In this document: piece after piece, positions 16,304-25,540 of the stretch
How the letters are laid out: every line of letters starts with the position of its first letter
Position numbering within the stretch: position 1 is the stretch's first letter
Assembly: GCA_028696435.1 (NCBI GenBank)
Contig: JAQVHC010000001.1
Location: 1 to 41,371 of the forward strand
Reading direction: 5' to 3'
Source of the DNA: Actinomycetota bacterium
Lineage (GTDB): Bacteria > Actinomycetota > Humimicrobiia > Humimicrobiales > Humimicrobiaceae
DNA length: 41,371 nucleotides
Program-made: the position numbers and the translations under genes
Notes under the pieces: generated by a model
Databases searched by the model: none
What the model was told of the DNA's origin: nothing
The model's input: only the letters and a program-made list of their open reading frames with translations

Positions 16304-16951
16304 ATGAATGTGTTTAACAAAATAATTGTAGTTTTACTATTAATATTTTTAATTTGTGTTTCAATTACTTCTCTTGTTAATATTTTTGTAGGTTATTTTA
16401 AGTGGTCGGACCTGGCTTTAAAGGTCTTAAATCCAGAGTATAGTATGAATAAACTTACTGCTGCCCTCTTACTAACAGTAGTGCTCATTATTAGCCTGTT
16501 TCTATTATTGTTAGAATTCTACAAAAAAAGAATAAAAATAGTTAATATCTCAAGCTCTAAAACAGGGAGTGCTATGGTAACACTTGAAGCAATTGGTGGG
16601 CAGATTAAGAATGAGGTCTTGAGTGTAGAGGGTGTGGAAGATTTAAGTGTAAAAATAGTTCCCGGGAAAACGGGAATAATTATAAATATGAACACTACCT
16701 TAAATGAAAATGTAGATGTTACTGGAAAAGTACAGGAAATAATAAGTAAAGCTTCAAGTGTTGCATCCGACAGGCTGGGTTTAAAGGTTTTAAAAACCAA
16801 CCTGACTGTTGCTGGCCTGGTTGCCGGGGGAAAAGAAGTAGAAAGTAAAGAAAAAAATGAATTAAGCATAAATAGCAGGGAAATTGAACAGGAGCCCGGA
16901 GAAACAACTGGAGAAACCGGTAATTCTACTGGTGAAGAAAAGATTAAGTAA
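16304..16951 (+). CDS. amaP: AmaP-like alkaline shock response membrane anchor protein
   Basis: AmaP anchors Asp23-family proteins to the membrane in Gram-positive bacteria. Here two membrane helices (about residues 5-27 and 50-72) precede an Asp23-like domain (about 80-165; GSAMVTLEAIGGQIKNEVLSVEGVEDLSVKI, then a helix with ASDRLGLKVLKTNLTVAGL). A Glu/Asn-rich tail of about 45 residues follows. 215 aa, close to the family size. A strong GGAGGT precedes ATG 16304. Unusually no asp23 gene lies beside it; a tRNA gene follows. Involvement in envelope stress is known for the family but not shown here. Confidence 0.8.
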   Translation: MNVFNKIIVVLLLIFLICVSITSLVNIFVGYFKWSDLALKVLNPEYSMNKLTAALLLTVVLIISLFLLLLEFYKKRIKIVNISSSKTGSAMVTLEAIGGQIKNEVLSVEGVEDLSVKIVPGKTGIIINMNTTLNENVDVTGKVQEIISKASSVASDRLGLKVLKTNLTVAGLVAGGKEVESKEKNELSINSREIEQEPGETTGETGNSTGEEKIK

Positions 16952-17035
16952 AGAGATAAAGATAAAAGGATAAAAATAAAAAGCGAAGAGCTAATTAATT
17001 GGTGGTTAAATAAAATGGATGCATAGCACAGGCGG

Positions 17036-17109
17036 GCGGGCTTAGTATATCGGTAGTACATGAGCTTCCCAAGCTCAAGAGGCGGGTTCGACTCCCGTAG
17101 CCCGCTCCA
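17036..17109 (+). tRNA. tRNA-Gly (anticodon CCC)
   Basis: A complete cloverleaf can be drawn. The acceptor stem is GCGGGCT (17036-17042) with AGCCCGC (17099-17105), followed by discriminator T and an encoded CCA (17107-17109). The anticodon stem is TGAGC/GCTCA with loop TTCCCAA, so the anticodon CCC is at 17068-17070. The T arm is GCGGG/CCCGT with loop TTCGACT. The D arm is short (GTA/TAC) around CGGTAG. It reads GGG codons. It lies alone between amaP and the first helicase gene; no terminator with a T-run follows. Confidence 0.93.
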
Positions 17110-17218
17110 ATAAGTGCTTATAACCTTATTAGAAATTATATTAGAGATTACCTTTTAAAATGATAATTATTCTTTAAAATAAATGTTAATAAACATGTAT
17201 ATCTATATTTAATATTTA

Positions 17219-20200
17219 ATGCTTGATGAGAGACTAAAAGAAGCTATAAATAAAAAGAGCGGCGATATTCTGATAATCGGGCCACCCGGTTCCGGAAAGA
17301 CTTATACACTATTAAAACTGACAGAATATCTTATAAATACAGAAAAGATAAAACCCGAAAAAATTCTGATTTTCTGTTTTAATCGCAAGTGGTCAAAACT
17401 AATAAGAGAGCAGACAACTTCCCTGGTCAATAAAAGTATTCTTGAAATTCCTATAGAAACTTTCTATTCTTTCTGTACGCGTTTTATAAGCAGGCCAAAC
17501 TTTTTGCTATCTCAAAATAGGATTCAGGATAATAAAAATCATTATATAGAAAAAAATAATGAAGAAAATAATAAAAACATAGAAGATTATTCCTTTTTCG
17601 GTGATCTAAAAGTTTTAAATTCGGTGCAGCAATGGGAATTACTTAAAAGTATTATAAGAGAGCTGGATAAAGAAAAGTATCCTTATACTTTTAAATACAT
17701 GAACTACAATACTTTTACAGAAAACAGTTATATCCAGGAGATTTTTGACTTTATCCTGAGGGCCCAGGAAAATTTATTAACTCCAGAAGATTTACTTAAT
17801 AAGTTTACCCCATTTTTCAACCCTGTGCTTTCGGAGCTATCCGGGATATATTCCAGATATATAAAAGAATTAAAAAGAAACAGCCTGTATAATTATGGAA
17901 TGCTACTGGAGGAAACAGTTAATATACTAAAAAACAGCAAAGAAATAAGAGATTACTATAAGAACTATTATGAGTATATACTTGTTGATGAACTTCAGGA
18001 GATAAATAAGGCCCAGTTTTCAATAATAAAATATCTTTCAAACTCAAACTGTATTTTTTTTGGCAATGACGACCAGTCTATTTATGCTTTCAGGGGTTCA
18101 ACACAAAATATTTTCAGGATGACTTATAAAAAGCTTGAACCGGAAAATGTAATTTATCTGAAGAAAAATTACAGAAACAGTTATTTTATAAATGAAACCT
18201 GCAATAAGTTTATTGAATTAATTAAAGATAGGATACCAAAAGAAGCGGCTTCCACCGATGTTACCGGTGATACTAATATCGGTGGAGAGCTGCATTTAAA
18301 GGAATTCCAGACGTTACTGGAAGAAGCCAATTATATTTCCCGTGAAATCAAATCTCTCTATTTTAAAAAAGGCATAAAGCTTGAGGAGATGGCGATAATA
18401 ATTAAAGGGCTCGGTTACGAGACGCATATTATTGAAAATTCGCTGTCAATGAATGGTATTCCGTTTATAAGAAGGGGTACAAGAAACCTTTTTGATAATA
18501 AGCTTATTAAATATCTGCTTAATTTTATGAGGTTTCTTATTACAGTAAAAAAGATAGAAGATTTAAAAAAAGGTCAGAGTAGCAGCAGTGATAGCAGTGG
18601 TAGTGATATTAATAATGATTTGATAACAGAACTCAATTTTTTAGTAGAAAATCTAATGCTTTCCGAGTTTATAAATCTTGAGCCATTATATTTTAAAAAA
18701 CTGGAAGACCTTTATATGAAGGAGAGAGAAAGTTCCGGCAGTTTGTGGGATTGCTTTAAAACGATGTTTGTAGAAAGGGCTGAAAAAAGGAATAAAAAGG
18801 GAAATAAGAGTAATGTTAAAAATCTTAAATATAAAGAATTGGAAATCACAGCAGAGGATTATAAGAAAAATAAAAACTTAAACTACTATGATATTAAGAA
18901 TAAAGATAGAGAGCATTTAAAAATAATAAATTTCGTTTCAACAACTTATCGTTTGTTAGAAATTATGGACACAATGAATGCACTTGAATTTTCTCTAAGT
19001 CTTGTAAGGGACAGCGGAACAGGTGTTATGAATTATTTAAAAGCTATAAATATTAGCAATGATGGTGCTGATAATAATAAGAGTAATAACATAAGTGACA
19101 GGAGCAGCTGGATAAACCTGGGCGATTTCCTGAATAATGTAAAAGATTTCAGCATAAAAAATATCCCTGGTGATATCACATCATATATTAATTTTGTTGA
19201 TAATGTTATTGAAAGCAAATTCACCGAGGAAATTGAGGAAAGCACAAAGGATATGATTCAGCCTGGTGCAGTCAATATATTCAGTTTTCATCAGTGCAAA
19301 GGCCTGGAATTTAAAGTTGTATTTATACCTTTTGTAAATAAGGACTACTTACCCGCAAAATTTGTTTTTAATAGTATCTATAATCCGGGGATATTCAATC
19401 AGGCGTCGGATGTAAAAAACTCTGATATTGCCTGGCTTAAAAAGGAACACATGTATGGTGAAATAAGACTTTTTTATAATGGCATTACCAGGGCAAGAGA
19501 TTATCTGTATATTACTTCCACTGGTAGAAGAAAATCAATTTTCTTTGAGGAAATGAGAAAGATTTCAGAGAGTCTGGGTTCAGATCTGCACTGTATAGGA
19601 GGAGTTCGCTGCAGAAGTATAGATGAGTATAAAAATGATAAAAGTGATAAAAATACCGTGGGAAAAGAGGAAAAAGAAGAAAAAGGAAATGTGGAGAATA
19701 AAAAGACATTGGCTGGATTAAAGGTAGCTGCAGAACAATCGGAAGTAGCTACAGAGCAAAATGTAAAAATACCCGGAGCAAGCTCGCTGGATAGCCCACT
19801 TGATGATATTGATTTGACAAATATCTGGCTTGCCCGCAGAAAGGCTCTTGTTGCTGTTTCAAGAATGCAAGATAAGCTTAAAATTAATTATAAAAGTTAC
19901 AGAAATCGTATTATTTTTTTAAAGCACTTCTACAATCCAGATACCTGGTGGGATTTTATAATGCCTACCCGGAATGATAAAAATCCGTTTGACTTTTCCG
20001 GACAGTCATTTTCTTTCAGCAGTATTGATACTTTTACGGACTGCCCTCTAAAGTACAAAGCTAAATACTATTTTAGCTTAAAAGAAGAAGAAGATATTAG
20101 CCTTATTATCGGAAAAATTTATCATGAGATTATCAGGATATTTTTTAATGGTGGAGACGATTACAGCTGGGAAAGGCTTGAAAAAATAATAGATGATATA

Positions 20201-20740
20201 TTTGAAGAGTCTAATTTTGATTTTAAATTTTTAAAAAAAGATTTCAAAGAAAATGCGCTGATACAATTCAAAAATTTCTTTGAAAATTTGATGCCGTCTG
20301 ATCCGCAGAATTCTATTACCGAAAAGGAATTTTCATTTAATATAGGAAGTGAAAACATAACTGGAAGAATAGACCAGATCAATATTATAAGTGATAGAGA
20401 TATAGAGATTGTTGACTACAAGTCCGGATCGTCTTCATATAGTGACAGAGAGTTAAAAGAAGAATTGCAGTTGAAAACATACAGAATGGCTGTCGATGTC
20501 AGCGAGGATTTGATAGATTTTAAATCTATGAATGTAAAAATGAAATATATCTGTCTTGGAAACTTAAGAAAATCATTGTATATAGTTCCTGAAGAATACT
20601 ACAGCAGAGATGAAATCAGCCACAGGTTAGGCGAAAGCATATCTGCCATAAAGAAAGAAGAGTTTAAAGCTAAACCCAGAAACTATAACTCCTGTACAAA
20701 TTGTGGATTTAAAATTTTATGTCCCAGATACTATGGATGA
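17219..20740 (+). CDS. UvrD/Rep-family helicase-nuclease, AdnA-like first subunit
   Basis: This 1173-aa protein combines an SF1A helicase and a RecB-type nuclease. Walker A is GPPGSGKTYT (about 21-30), Walker B VDELQE (about 255), motif III GNDDQSIYAFRG (about 283), motif V FSFHQCKGLEF (about 689) and motif VI NGITRARD (about 753). The C-terminal domain has GKIYHEI, GRIDQ (about 1048), EIVDYKSG (about 1064) and a later QLKTY, the PDDEXK set. Cysteines in TDCPLKY (about 940) and CTNCGFKILC (1158-1167) form the expected Fe-S staple of AddB/AdnB/Cas4-type nucleases. Two hydrophilic inserts (about 455-470 and 800-870) look like linkers. With its neighbour it matches the AdnAB end-resection machine of actinobacteria. 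The ATG lies in AT-rich DNA without a clear ribosome binding site. Confidence 0.82.
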   Translation: MLDERLKEAINKKSGDILIIGPPGSGKTYTLLKLTEYLINTEKIKPEKILIFCFNRKWSKLIREQTTSLVNKSILEIPIETFYSFCTRFISRPNFLLSQNRIQDNKNHYIEKNNEENNKNIEDYSFFGDLKVLNSVQQWELLKSIIRELDKEKYPYTFKYMNYNTFTENSYIQEIFDFILRAQENLLTPEDLLNKFTPFFNPVLSELSGIYSRYIKELKRNSLYNYGMLLEETVNILKNSKEIRDYYKNYYEYILVDELQEINKAQFSIIKYLSNSNCIFFGNDDQSIYAFRGSTQNIFRMTYKKLEPENVIYLKKNYRNSYFINETCNKFIELIKDRIPKEAASTDVTGDTNIGGELHLKEFQTLLEEANYISREIKSLYFKKGIKLEEMAIIIKGLGYETHIIENSLSMNGIPFIRRGTRNLFDNKLIKYLLNFMRFLITVKKIEDLKKGQSSSSDSSGSDINNDLITELNFLVENLMLSEFINLEPLYFKKLEDLYMKERESSGSLWDCFKTMFVERAEKRNKKGNKSNVKNLKYKELEITAEDYKKNKNLNYYDIKNKDREHLKIINFVSTTYRLLEIMDTMNALEFSLSLVRDSGTGVMNYLKAINISNDGADNNKSNNISDRSSWINLGDFLNNVKDFSIKNIPGDITSYINFVDNVIESKFTEEIEESTKDMIQPGAVNIFSFHQCKGLEFKVVFIPFVNKDYLPAKFVFNSIYNPGIFNQASDVKNSDIAWLKKEHMYGEIRLFYNGITRARDYLYITSTGRRKSIFFEEMRKISESLGSDLHCIGGVRCRSIDEYKNDKSDKNTVGKEEKEEKGNVENKKTLAGLKVAAEQSEVATEQNVKIPGASSLDSPLDDIDLTNIWLARRKALVAVSRMQDKLKINYKSYRNRIIFLKHFYNPDTWWDFIMPTRNDKNPFDFSGQSFSFSSIDTFTDCPLKYKAKYYFSLKEEEDISLIIGKIYHEIIRIFFNGGDDYSWERLEKIIDDIFEESNFDFKFLKKDFKENALIQFKNFFENLMPSDPQNSITEKEFSFNIGSENITGRIDQINIISDRDIEIVDYKSGSSSYSDRELKEELQLKTYRMAVDVSEDLIDFKSMNVKMKYICLGNLRKSLYIVPEEYYSRDEISHRLGESISAIKKEEFKAKPRNYNSCTNCGFKILCPRYYG

Positions 20741-20841
20741 AGGGATTAAAGAAGACCAGGAGATAAGAAAATTAAATAAACCTGGAGATAAAAAGCCATC
20801 CAGGCTCCAGAGTAAATTAAATATACTATGAATAAAAAAAT

Positions 20842-23800
20842 ATGAATAAAGAAATTAAAGAAACACCGGAACAACTTAATATAATTAATAGTTCTGCCGA
20901 AATAAAAAGAATAATCGCATGTGCTGGCTCCGGTAAGACCCACACCATAACCAGCAGTATCATAAAAATTTTAAATGAAGAAATTTGCTCTCCGGATAAT
21001 ATACTGGTTCTTACTTTTACCAGGAATGCTGCTGAAAATATGAGAACAAGGGTTAGAGAAAATATAAAAACAGGTATTGATTCCGAGGACATTAATATAT
21101 TCACTTTTAACTCATTTGGGAATGATATTATATCAGAGAATAATTTTGAATTCGGTCTGGGAAAAGACTTCAATATTATAAATAGCAGTCAGTCATGGCA
21201 GATAATATATGAAATATTTGATGAATTAAACTTTGAGTATATAAAAGCAAAAAAGAAAGAAGGCGAATTTGTCCAGAATTTACTCAACTATATAGAAAAT
21301 TTAAAAAACAATCTGATATCTGTTAGTGAGTTCAGAGAGTATCTTGATAATTATAAGGAAATTCTTTCTTCTTATAGTAGCAGGGCTTTAAGGAGAAAAG
21401 AAGAAGAATCAATAAATGTTCAAAGAGAGCTCTTTTTTATTTATCAGGAATATGAAAACAGGAAGATAAAAAGTAATTGTATAGATTATTCTGACCAGGT
21501 ATTTCTGCCTTATTTTCTTCTAAAGGAGAGAAAATCAATAAGAGCCAGATATCGCAGAAGGTATAAATATATATTTGTTGATGAGTTTCAGGATACGAAT
21601 GTTGCCCAGGCATATCTTCTTTCATTACTTTATGAACCGGATTATAACAGACTTGTAGTAGTTGGAGACGATGACCAGGGAATTTACTCTTTTAGAGGTG
21701 CCTGTGTGGAAAATATTCTGGATTTTCATAAGTTTGATAAATTTAAAGACCACCCTGTTTATGATTTTTACCTTACTACAAATTTCAGGTCAGGAAGTAA
21801 TATCATAAATACAATAAACAATATTATTTCTGCAAATAAAAAAAGATTTACCAAGGAGCTAAAACCCGAAAGCATCAAAAAAGAATCAGAAGTGTTATTT
21901 TATTCTAAAAAAACTCACGTAGAAGAAGCATCTGAAATTGCAGAGATGATAAAATACCTTGCTTCAGAGGGTGTCAGATTAAAAGAAATTGCAATACTTG
22001 CCCGCAGAAAGAGATTTGAAAAAATTATTAAAGCGCTTGATGCAAATGGTATAAAATTTGAGCTGATAGGCGGGAAGAATTTTTTCTTTGAGCCTGAAAT
22101 TTTATTTATCATTTCCTGGCTTAAGGTAATAGAAGATATAAATGATGAGATATCTCTTGCCTACATTCTTAAATCAGATAAATATAAAATCTGTGATAGA
22201 GATATGTATTTTATTAAAAGAAAACCGGAAAACCCTGAAGAAAAAATAAGTTTGATAAGTGGAATACTGGATTATGCAGAAAACCCTCATATAAGTGAAG
22301 AAACAAAAAAAAGGTTAAAGGGCTTTCTTACCAGCCTGAGATTATATATTAAAAAGTCTGGTGAGCTGGAGCTAAAAGAGCTTGTCAGTCTAATTATTGA
22401 AGATTCCGGAATGATGAACGAATTAAAATCAAAATTTGGACCGACTGCCAGGAGGAAAATTAAAAATATTGAAAGCCTTATAAAGGTTTCCTCTGATTTT
22501 CAGCAGAGTTATTCAAAAAGTAATCTATCCGGTTTTATAACCTATCTAAGAGATGTAGCAAAAACCGATTATGATAATCCGGAAACAATGGAGTTTTCTG
22601 GTGAAAATTCAGTAAAAATAATGAGCATCCATGCAGCAAAAGGGCTCGAGTTTGAAGTTGTTTTTTTGCCTGCGTTGTGGAAAAGCGATTATATGGGGAG
22701 AACCCGGGGTAAAGATTATATGATACCTGCTGAGTTAAGAAAGGATAATAGTCTGTGGAAGGAAATGAAAAATTATAAAAGTGAGGCTGAATTTAAAAAA
22801 GCTCTGGATAATATAAAACTTGAAGAGGAGAGAAGGATATTTTATGTGGCATGCAGCAGGGCAAAAAGAATGCTGGTTCTTTCATATAGTGAATTTGAAG
22901 ATGATGAAGCTTGCAGTAATGAGAACGCCAGTCCAAAAGAGATAGTTCCCTTTTTTGACGATATTGTTAATAACGATAATGATGGAAAGTTAAGAATAGT
23001 AAATAGAGAAGGCCTGGAATTTGTAAGGGATAATTATGATAAAAAACTTTATAACAACTATTATGATTATATGGAAGTTTTTAATTTTGCAGGGCTTACT
23101 GCAAAAGATGATAAGAAGAAAAAAAGTAAAAAAAGCAAAGAAAATAAAAGGAATAATTTACTATTTACTGAAAAAAAATGGAGCGATTTACAAAAAAAAC
23201 TGGCTTCCGATATTTTAGGGCATATTAGTTTAGAGCAGAAAGAAGGAAGAATTAAGGAAGAAGGCAAAATTAGTTCAGAGGACGAAGAAAGCGAAATTAT
23301 AAGAAGGATAAATATAGCTAATTCAAGCTTAATTGCAGGGAATAGTTATCCGCATATAAAAAAAGATGAAAACTTTTTCCCTTTAACGCAGATCCTTGAT
23401 TACAAAAAGTGTCCCTTATTATATAAATGGAAATATGTTTATTTAATACCGGAGAAATCAGGTGAAGAGTTGGAATGGGGTGAGAAACTTCATAAATATA
23501 TAGAAAATATAACTCTGGCTGGCTTTAATAGTAACAGGCAAAGTGGAGATAGGGCTGTTGATGGGCAGGATAAAGTTAATAATAAAATTACAGAAGATAT
23601 GATCATCGGACAGTTTGAAGATGAGAATACACGAAGATATATTGGAAATTTTCTTAAGAGTAAATGCTGGGATTTTTCCGGAGTAGAATCTTTGATGCTT
23701 GAACAGCTTTTTTACTGGAAAGTAAAAAATTTCTTTATTGTAGGTAAGTTTGATAGAGTTGATATTAGGAAGAATGGTGAAATCAGAGTTATCGACTATA

Positions 23801-24183
23801 AACTTTCAAGCTATGCCAGGAATGAGAATAAGGGTATAACGAATCATAATCAAGCTGATGTAAGCAGTGATTTGAATAATAATCTTTACGGGGCTGGCGA
23901 TGGCAGGGCAGGAGATTTATATTTCTTTCAACTGGGGTCTTATATTGCTGCATTGTCAGGGATCTATAATAAACCTGCCAGAGATATAACAGGTTTTCTT
24001 TTATATCTTAAGGATGGAGTTGAAAGATCAATTAAGTTTAAAGATGATGAAATAAAAGAATTAAAACAGGATATTATTTCTATAATAGATAACATTTTAA
24101 ACAATAATTTTAATGTCAATTTCACCAGTGGGTGCAAAAAGCACTGCTCTTATTCTGAATTCTGTTGTAGCATTTATGATTAA
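20842..24183 (+). CDS. UvrD/Rep-family helicase-nuclease, AdnB-like second subunit
   Basis: The second subunit is 1113 aa with the same architecture and canonical helicase motifs: CAGSGKTHT (27-35), VDEFQD (about 246), GDDDQGIYSFRG (about 274), TNFRSGSNI, IHAAKGLEFEVVFLP (about 596) and YVACSRAKR (about 667). The nuclease domain has LTQILDYKKCPLLYKWKY, GEKLHKYIE, GKFDRVD (about 967), VIDYKLS (about 982) and FFQLGSYIAAL. The cysteines CxxxC...C at about 1097-1107 plus the earlier CPLLY Cys make a second Fe-S staple. Both subunits therefore keep helicase and nuclease residues, as in mycobacterial AdnAB. Start ATG 20842; a nearer upstream ATG closes at once. The 101-bp gap from the first subunit suggests an operon for double-strand-break resection. 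Confidence 0.82.
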   Translation: MNKEIKETPEQLNIINSSAEIKRIIACAGSGKTHTITSSIIKILNEEICSPDNILVLTFTRNAAENMRTRVRENIKTGIDSEDINIFTFNSFGNDIISENNFEFGLGKDFNIINSSQSWQIIYEIFDELNFEYIKAKKKEGEFVQNLLNYIENLKNNLISVSEFREYLDNYKEILSSYSSRALRRKEEESINVQRELFFIYQEYENRKIKSNCIDYSDQVFLPYFLLKERKSIRARYRRRYKYIFVDEFQDTNVAQAYLLSLLYEPDYNRLVVVGDDDQGIYSFRGACVENILDFHKFDKFKDHPVYDFYLTTNFRSGSNIINTINNIISANKKRFTKELKPESIKKESEVLFYSKKTHVEEASEIAEMIKYLASEGVRLKEIAILARRKRFEKIIKALDANGIKFELIGGKNFFFEPEILFIISWLKVIEDINDEISLAYILKSDKYKICDRDMYFIKRKPENPEEKISLISGILDYAENPHISEETKKRLKGFLTSLRLYIKKSGELELKELVSLIIEDSGMMNELKSKFGPTARRKIKNIESLIKVSSDFQQSYSKSNLSGFITYLRDVAKTDYDNPETMEFSGENSVKIMSIHAAKGLEFEVVFLPALWKSDYMGRTRGKDYMIPAELRKDNSLWKEMKNYKSEAEFKKALDNIKLEEERRIFYVACSRAKRMLVLSYSEFEDDEACSNENASPKEIVPFFDDIVNNDNDGKLRIVNREGLEFVRDNYDKKLYNNYYDYMEVFNFAGLTAKDDKKKKSKKSKENKRNNLLFTEKKWSDLQKKLASDILGHISLEQKEGRIKEEGKISSEDEESEIIRRINIANSSLIAGNSYPHIKKDENFFPLTQILDYKKCPLLYKWKYVYLIPEKSGEELEWGEKLHKYIENITLAGFNSNRQSGDRAVDGQDKVNNKITEDMIIGQFEDENTRRYIGNFLKSKCWDFSGVESLMLEQLFYWKVKNFFIVGKFDRVDIRKNGEIRVIDYKLSSYARNENKGITNHNQADVSSDLNNNLYGAGDGRAGDLYFFQLGSYIAALSGIYNKPARDITGFLLYLKDGVERSIKFKDDEIKELKQDIISIIDNILNNNFNVNFTSGCKKHCSYSEFCCSIYD

Positions 24184-24283
24184 AATAAGAGACTGTATAC
24201 CCGTGTATTATTTGTTTCTTATCAGAGACCGTGCCTTAAAGACATATATCAAACTCTATTTTAGAGCCAGTATAAATTGAATA

Positions 24284-25210
24284 TTATATTTGTACTTTAG
24301 TGCACCAATCAGAGTACTGTTCAATTTCATTTTTTACTACTCTGAAATAGAGATCCTGAAGTCTTTTTGTGATAGGACCAATTTCGCCAGTTCCTATTGC
24401 CCGTTTATCCACAGAACCTATGGGAGAAATCTGTGCTCCTGTTCCTGTAAAAAATAGTTCATCAGCAGTGTATAGTTCTGTTCTATCGATAGACCTTTCT
24501 ATAGTTTCTATACCTTCAATTTCCTTTGCAATTTTCATTACTGTGTCTCTCGTTATCCCTTCAAGTATATCATCTGTAGGAGGCGGGGTGATTAAAATAC
24601 CATTTTTCACCATGAAAAAATTCATAGCACTTCCTTCACTTACATGTCTCCCATCAGTTGTCAGTGTAAGAGCTTCATCATAGCCGTTTAAAAGAGCATC
24701 TGATTTTTGCAAAGCGGCATTTACATATGAACCTGTTATTTTTGCCCGTGGTGGTATAGAATTATCCGGAATACGATCCCATGAGGAAATACAAACACTG
24801 ACTGGTTTATCTATTTCAATATACTTTCCAAGCGGTATGACGTATATGGATAATTCCTGGTCATCACCGATTAATTTGGGTCCTATATCAAGATTGCTGT
24901 TATATGCAAATGGTCTTATGTAGCAATCTTCGGTGTACATTTCTTTTTTTAACAATTCCAGTGTTATGTTGCAGAGCTCTTCCAGGGAGTATTTTATCTT
25001 TATCATCATAATTCTGGAGTTTGCGATAAATCTTTTATAATGGTCCTCCATCCTAAAGACATAACCAGTTTTTGTCTTTTCGTTCCAGTAGCATCTGATT
25101 CCTTCAAAGATTCCTGTACCATATTGCAGGGCATTTGTTCTAATATCTACTCTGGCTTCCTCAATTGAAACTATTTTCCCTTCAAAAAAAGCGTATTGGG
25201 GTTTATTCAT
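24284..25210 (-). CDS. ilvE: Branched-chain amino acid aminotransferase
   Basis: This fold-type IV PLP enzyme interconverts Leu/Ile/Val and their 2-oxo acids with 2-oxoglutarate. The N-terminus AFFEGKIVSIEEARVDIRTNALQYGTGIFEGIRCY is typical. The PLP lysine is in RAKITGSYVNAALQKSDA, the phosphate-binding region is EGSAMNFFMVKNG and LEGITRDTVM, and the C-terminus has ELFFTGTGAQISPI. The length of 308 aa is normal for the bacterial/archaeal short form. ATG at 25210 follows AGAGG on the minus strand. It stands alone, convergent with the second helicase and divergent from the methyltransferase operon. No T-box leader was seen. Confidence 0.95.
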   Translation of the reverse strand: MNKPQYAFFEGKIVSIEEARVDIRTNALQYGTGIFEGIRCYWNEKTKTGYVFRMEDHYKRFIANSRIMMIKIKYSLEELCNITLELLKKEMYTEDCYIRPFAYNSNLDIGPKLIGDDQELSIYVIPLGKYIEIDKPVSVCISSWDRIPDNSIPPRAKITGSYVNAALQKSDALLNGYDEALTLTTDGRHVSEGSAMNFFMVKNGILITPPPTDDILEGITRDTVMKIAKEIEGIETIERSIDRTELYTADELFFTGTGAQISPIGSVDKRAIGTGEIGPITKRLQDLYFRVVKNEIEQYSDWCTKVQI

Positions 25211-25540
25211 AATAACCTCTTTCCTTGATTTTGGTTTACAATATTTTACTTATTCCTATTTATTTTAAACAAATTTTGTAATTAGACAAGTATTATAAAG
25301 GGTTATTTTAAAACTATTATATAAACCCTGAAATCAACACTATGTAGCCATTGTAATCAATTGCTTTTTTAACATTCTCTGTGTATTATAATAATGAAAG
25401 ATTAAAATTCAAGAACTACAGAACTAATATACTAATATAATAGATGATTAGTACTCACAAATTATAGAACCAATATAATGTCAATTAGCACTCACAAGGT
25501 TATAAAATAAAATGTAATCCAGGGAAGGAGGTATAAAAGC
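25211..25540. other. Divergent intergenic region ilvE / corrinoid operon
   Basis: These 330 AT-rich bases separate ilvE from the methyl-transfer operon. The right half holds a two-copy direct repeat, each copy with a TATAAT (described at 25431-25497). The left part contains a minus-strand TATAAT (complement of 25292-25297) that might serve ilvE, but no -35 is visible. No coding frame is supported. Confidence 0.6.
25431..25497 (+). repeat. Two-copy imperfect direct repeat containing promoter-like -10 boxes
   Basis: Copy 1 (25431-25460) and copy 2 (25469-25497) share ACYAATATAAT, a 3-5 base variable part, then ATTAGYACTCACAA. The period is about 38 bases. Each copy includes TATAAT (25436-25441 and 25474-25479) followed by ATTAG[T/C]ACTCACAA. 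No good -35 accompanies either -10, so an activator or repressor binding the conserved ATTAGYACTCACAA is plausible. The corrinoid-protein ATG is 44 bases beyond copy 2. Confidence 0.55.

Noticed and set aside
17106..17130. AATAAG...CTTATT hairpin after the tRNA as a terminator
   Set aside because: Short AT-only stem and no following T-run.
17036..17219. tRNA-Gly as an integration site
   Set aside because: No repeat of the tRNA 3' end and no integrase is seen downstream; the following genes are repair genes of chromosomal type.
24254..24266. Terminator hairpin CTCTA/TAGAG between adnB-like gene and ilvE
   Set aside because: Five-bp AT-rich stem without a T-run in either direction; too weak to call.
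25447..25497. CIRCE (HrcA) operator suggested by TTAGCACTC
   Set aside because: Both copies are in the same orientation and no GAGTGCTAA right half is present, so this is a direct repeat and not the CIRCE palindrome.
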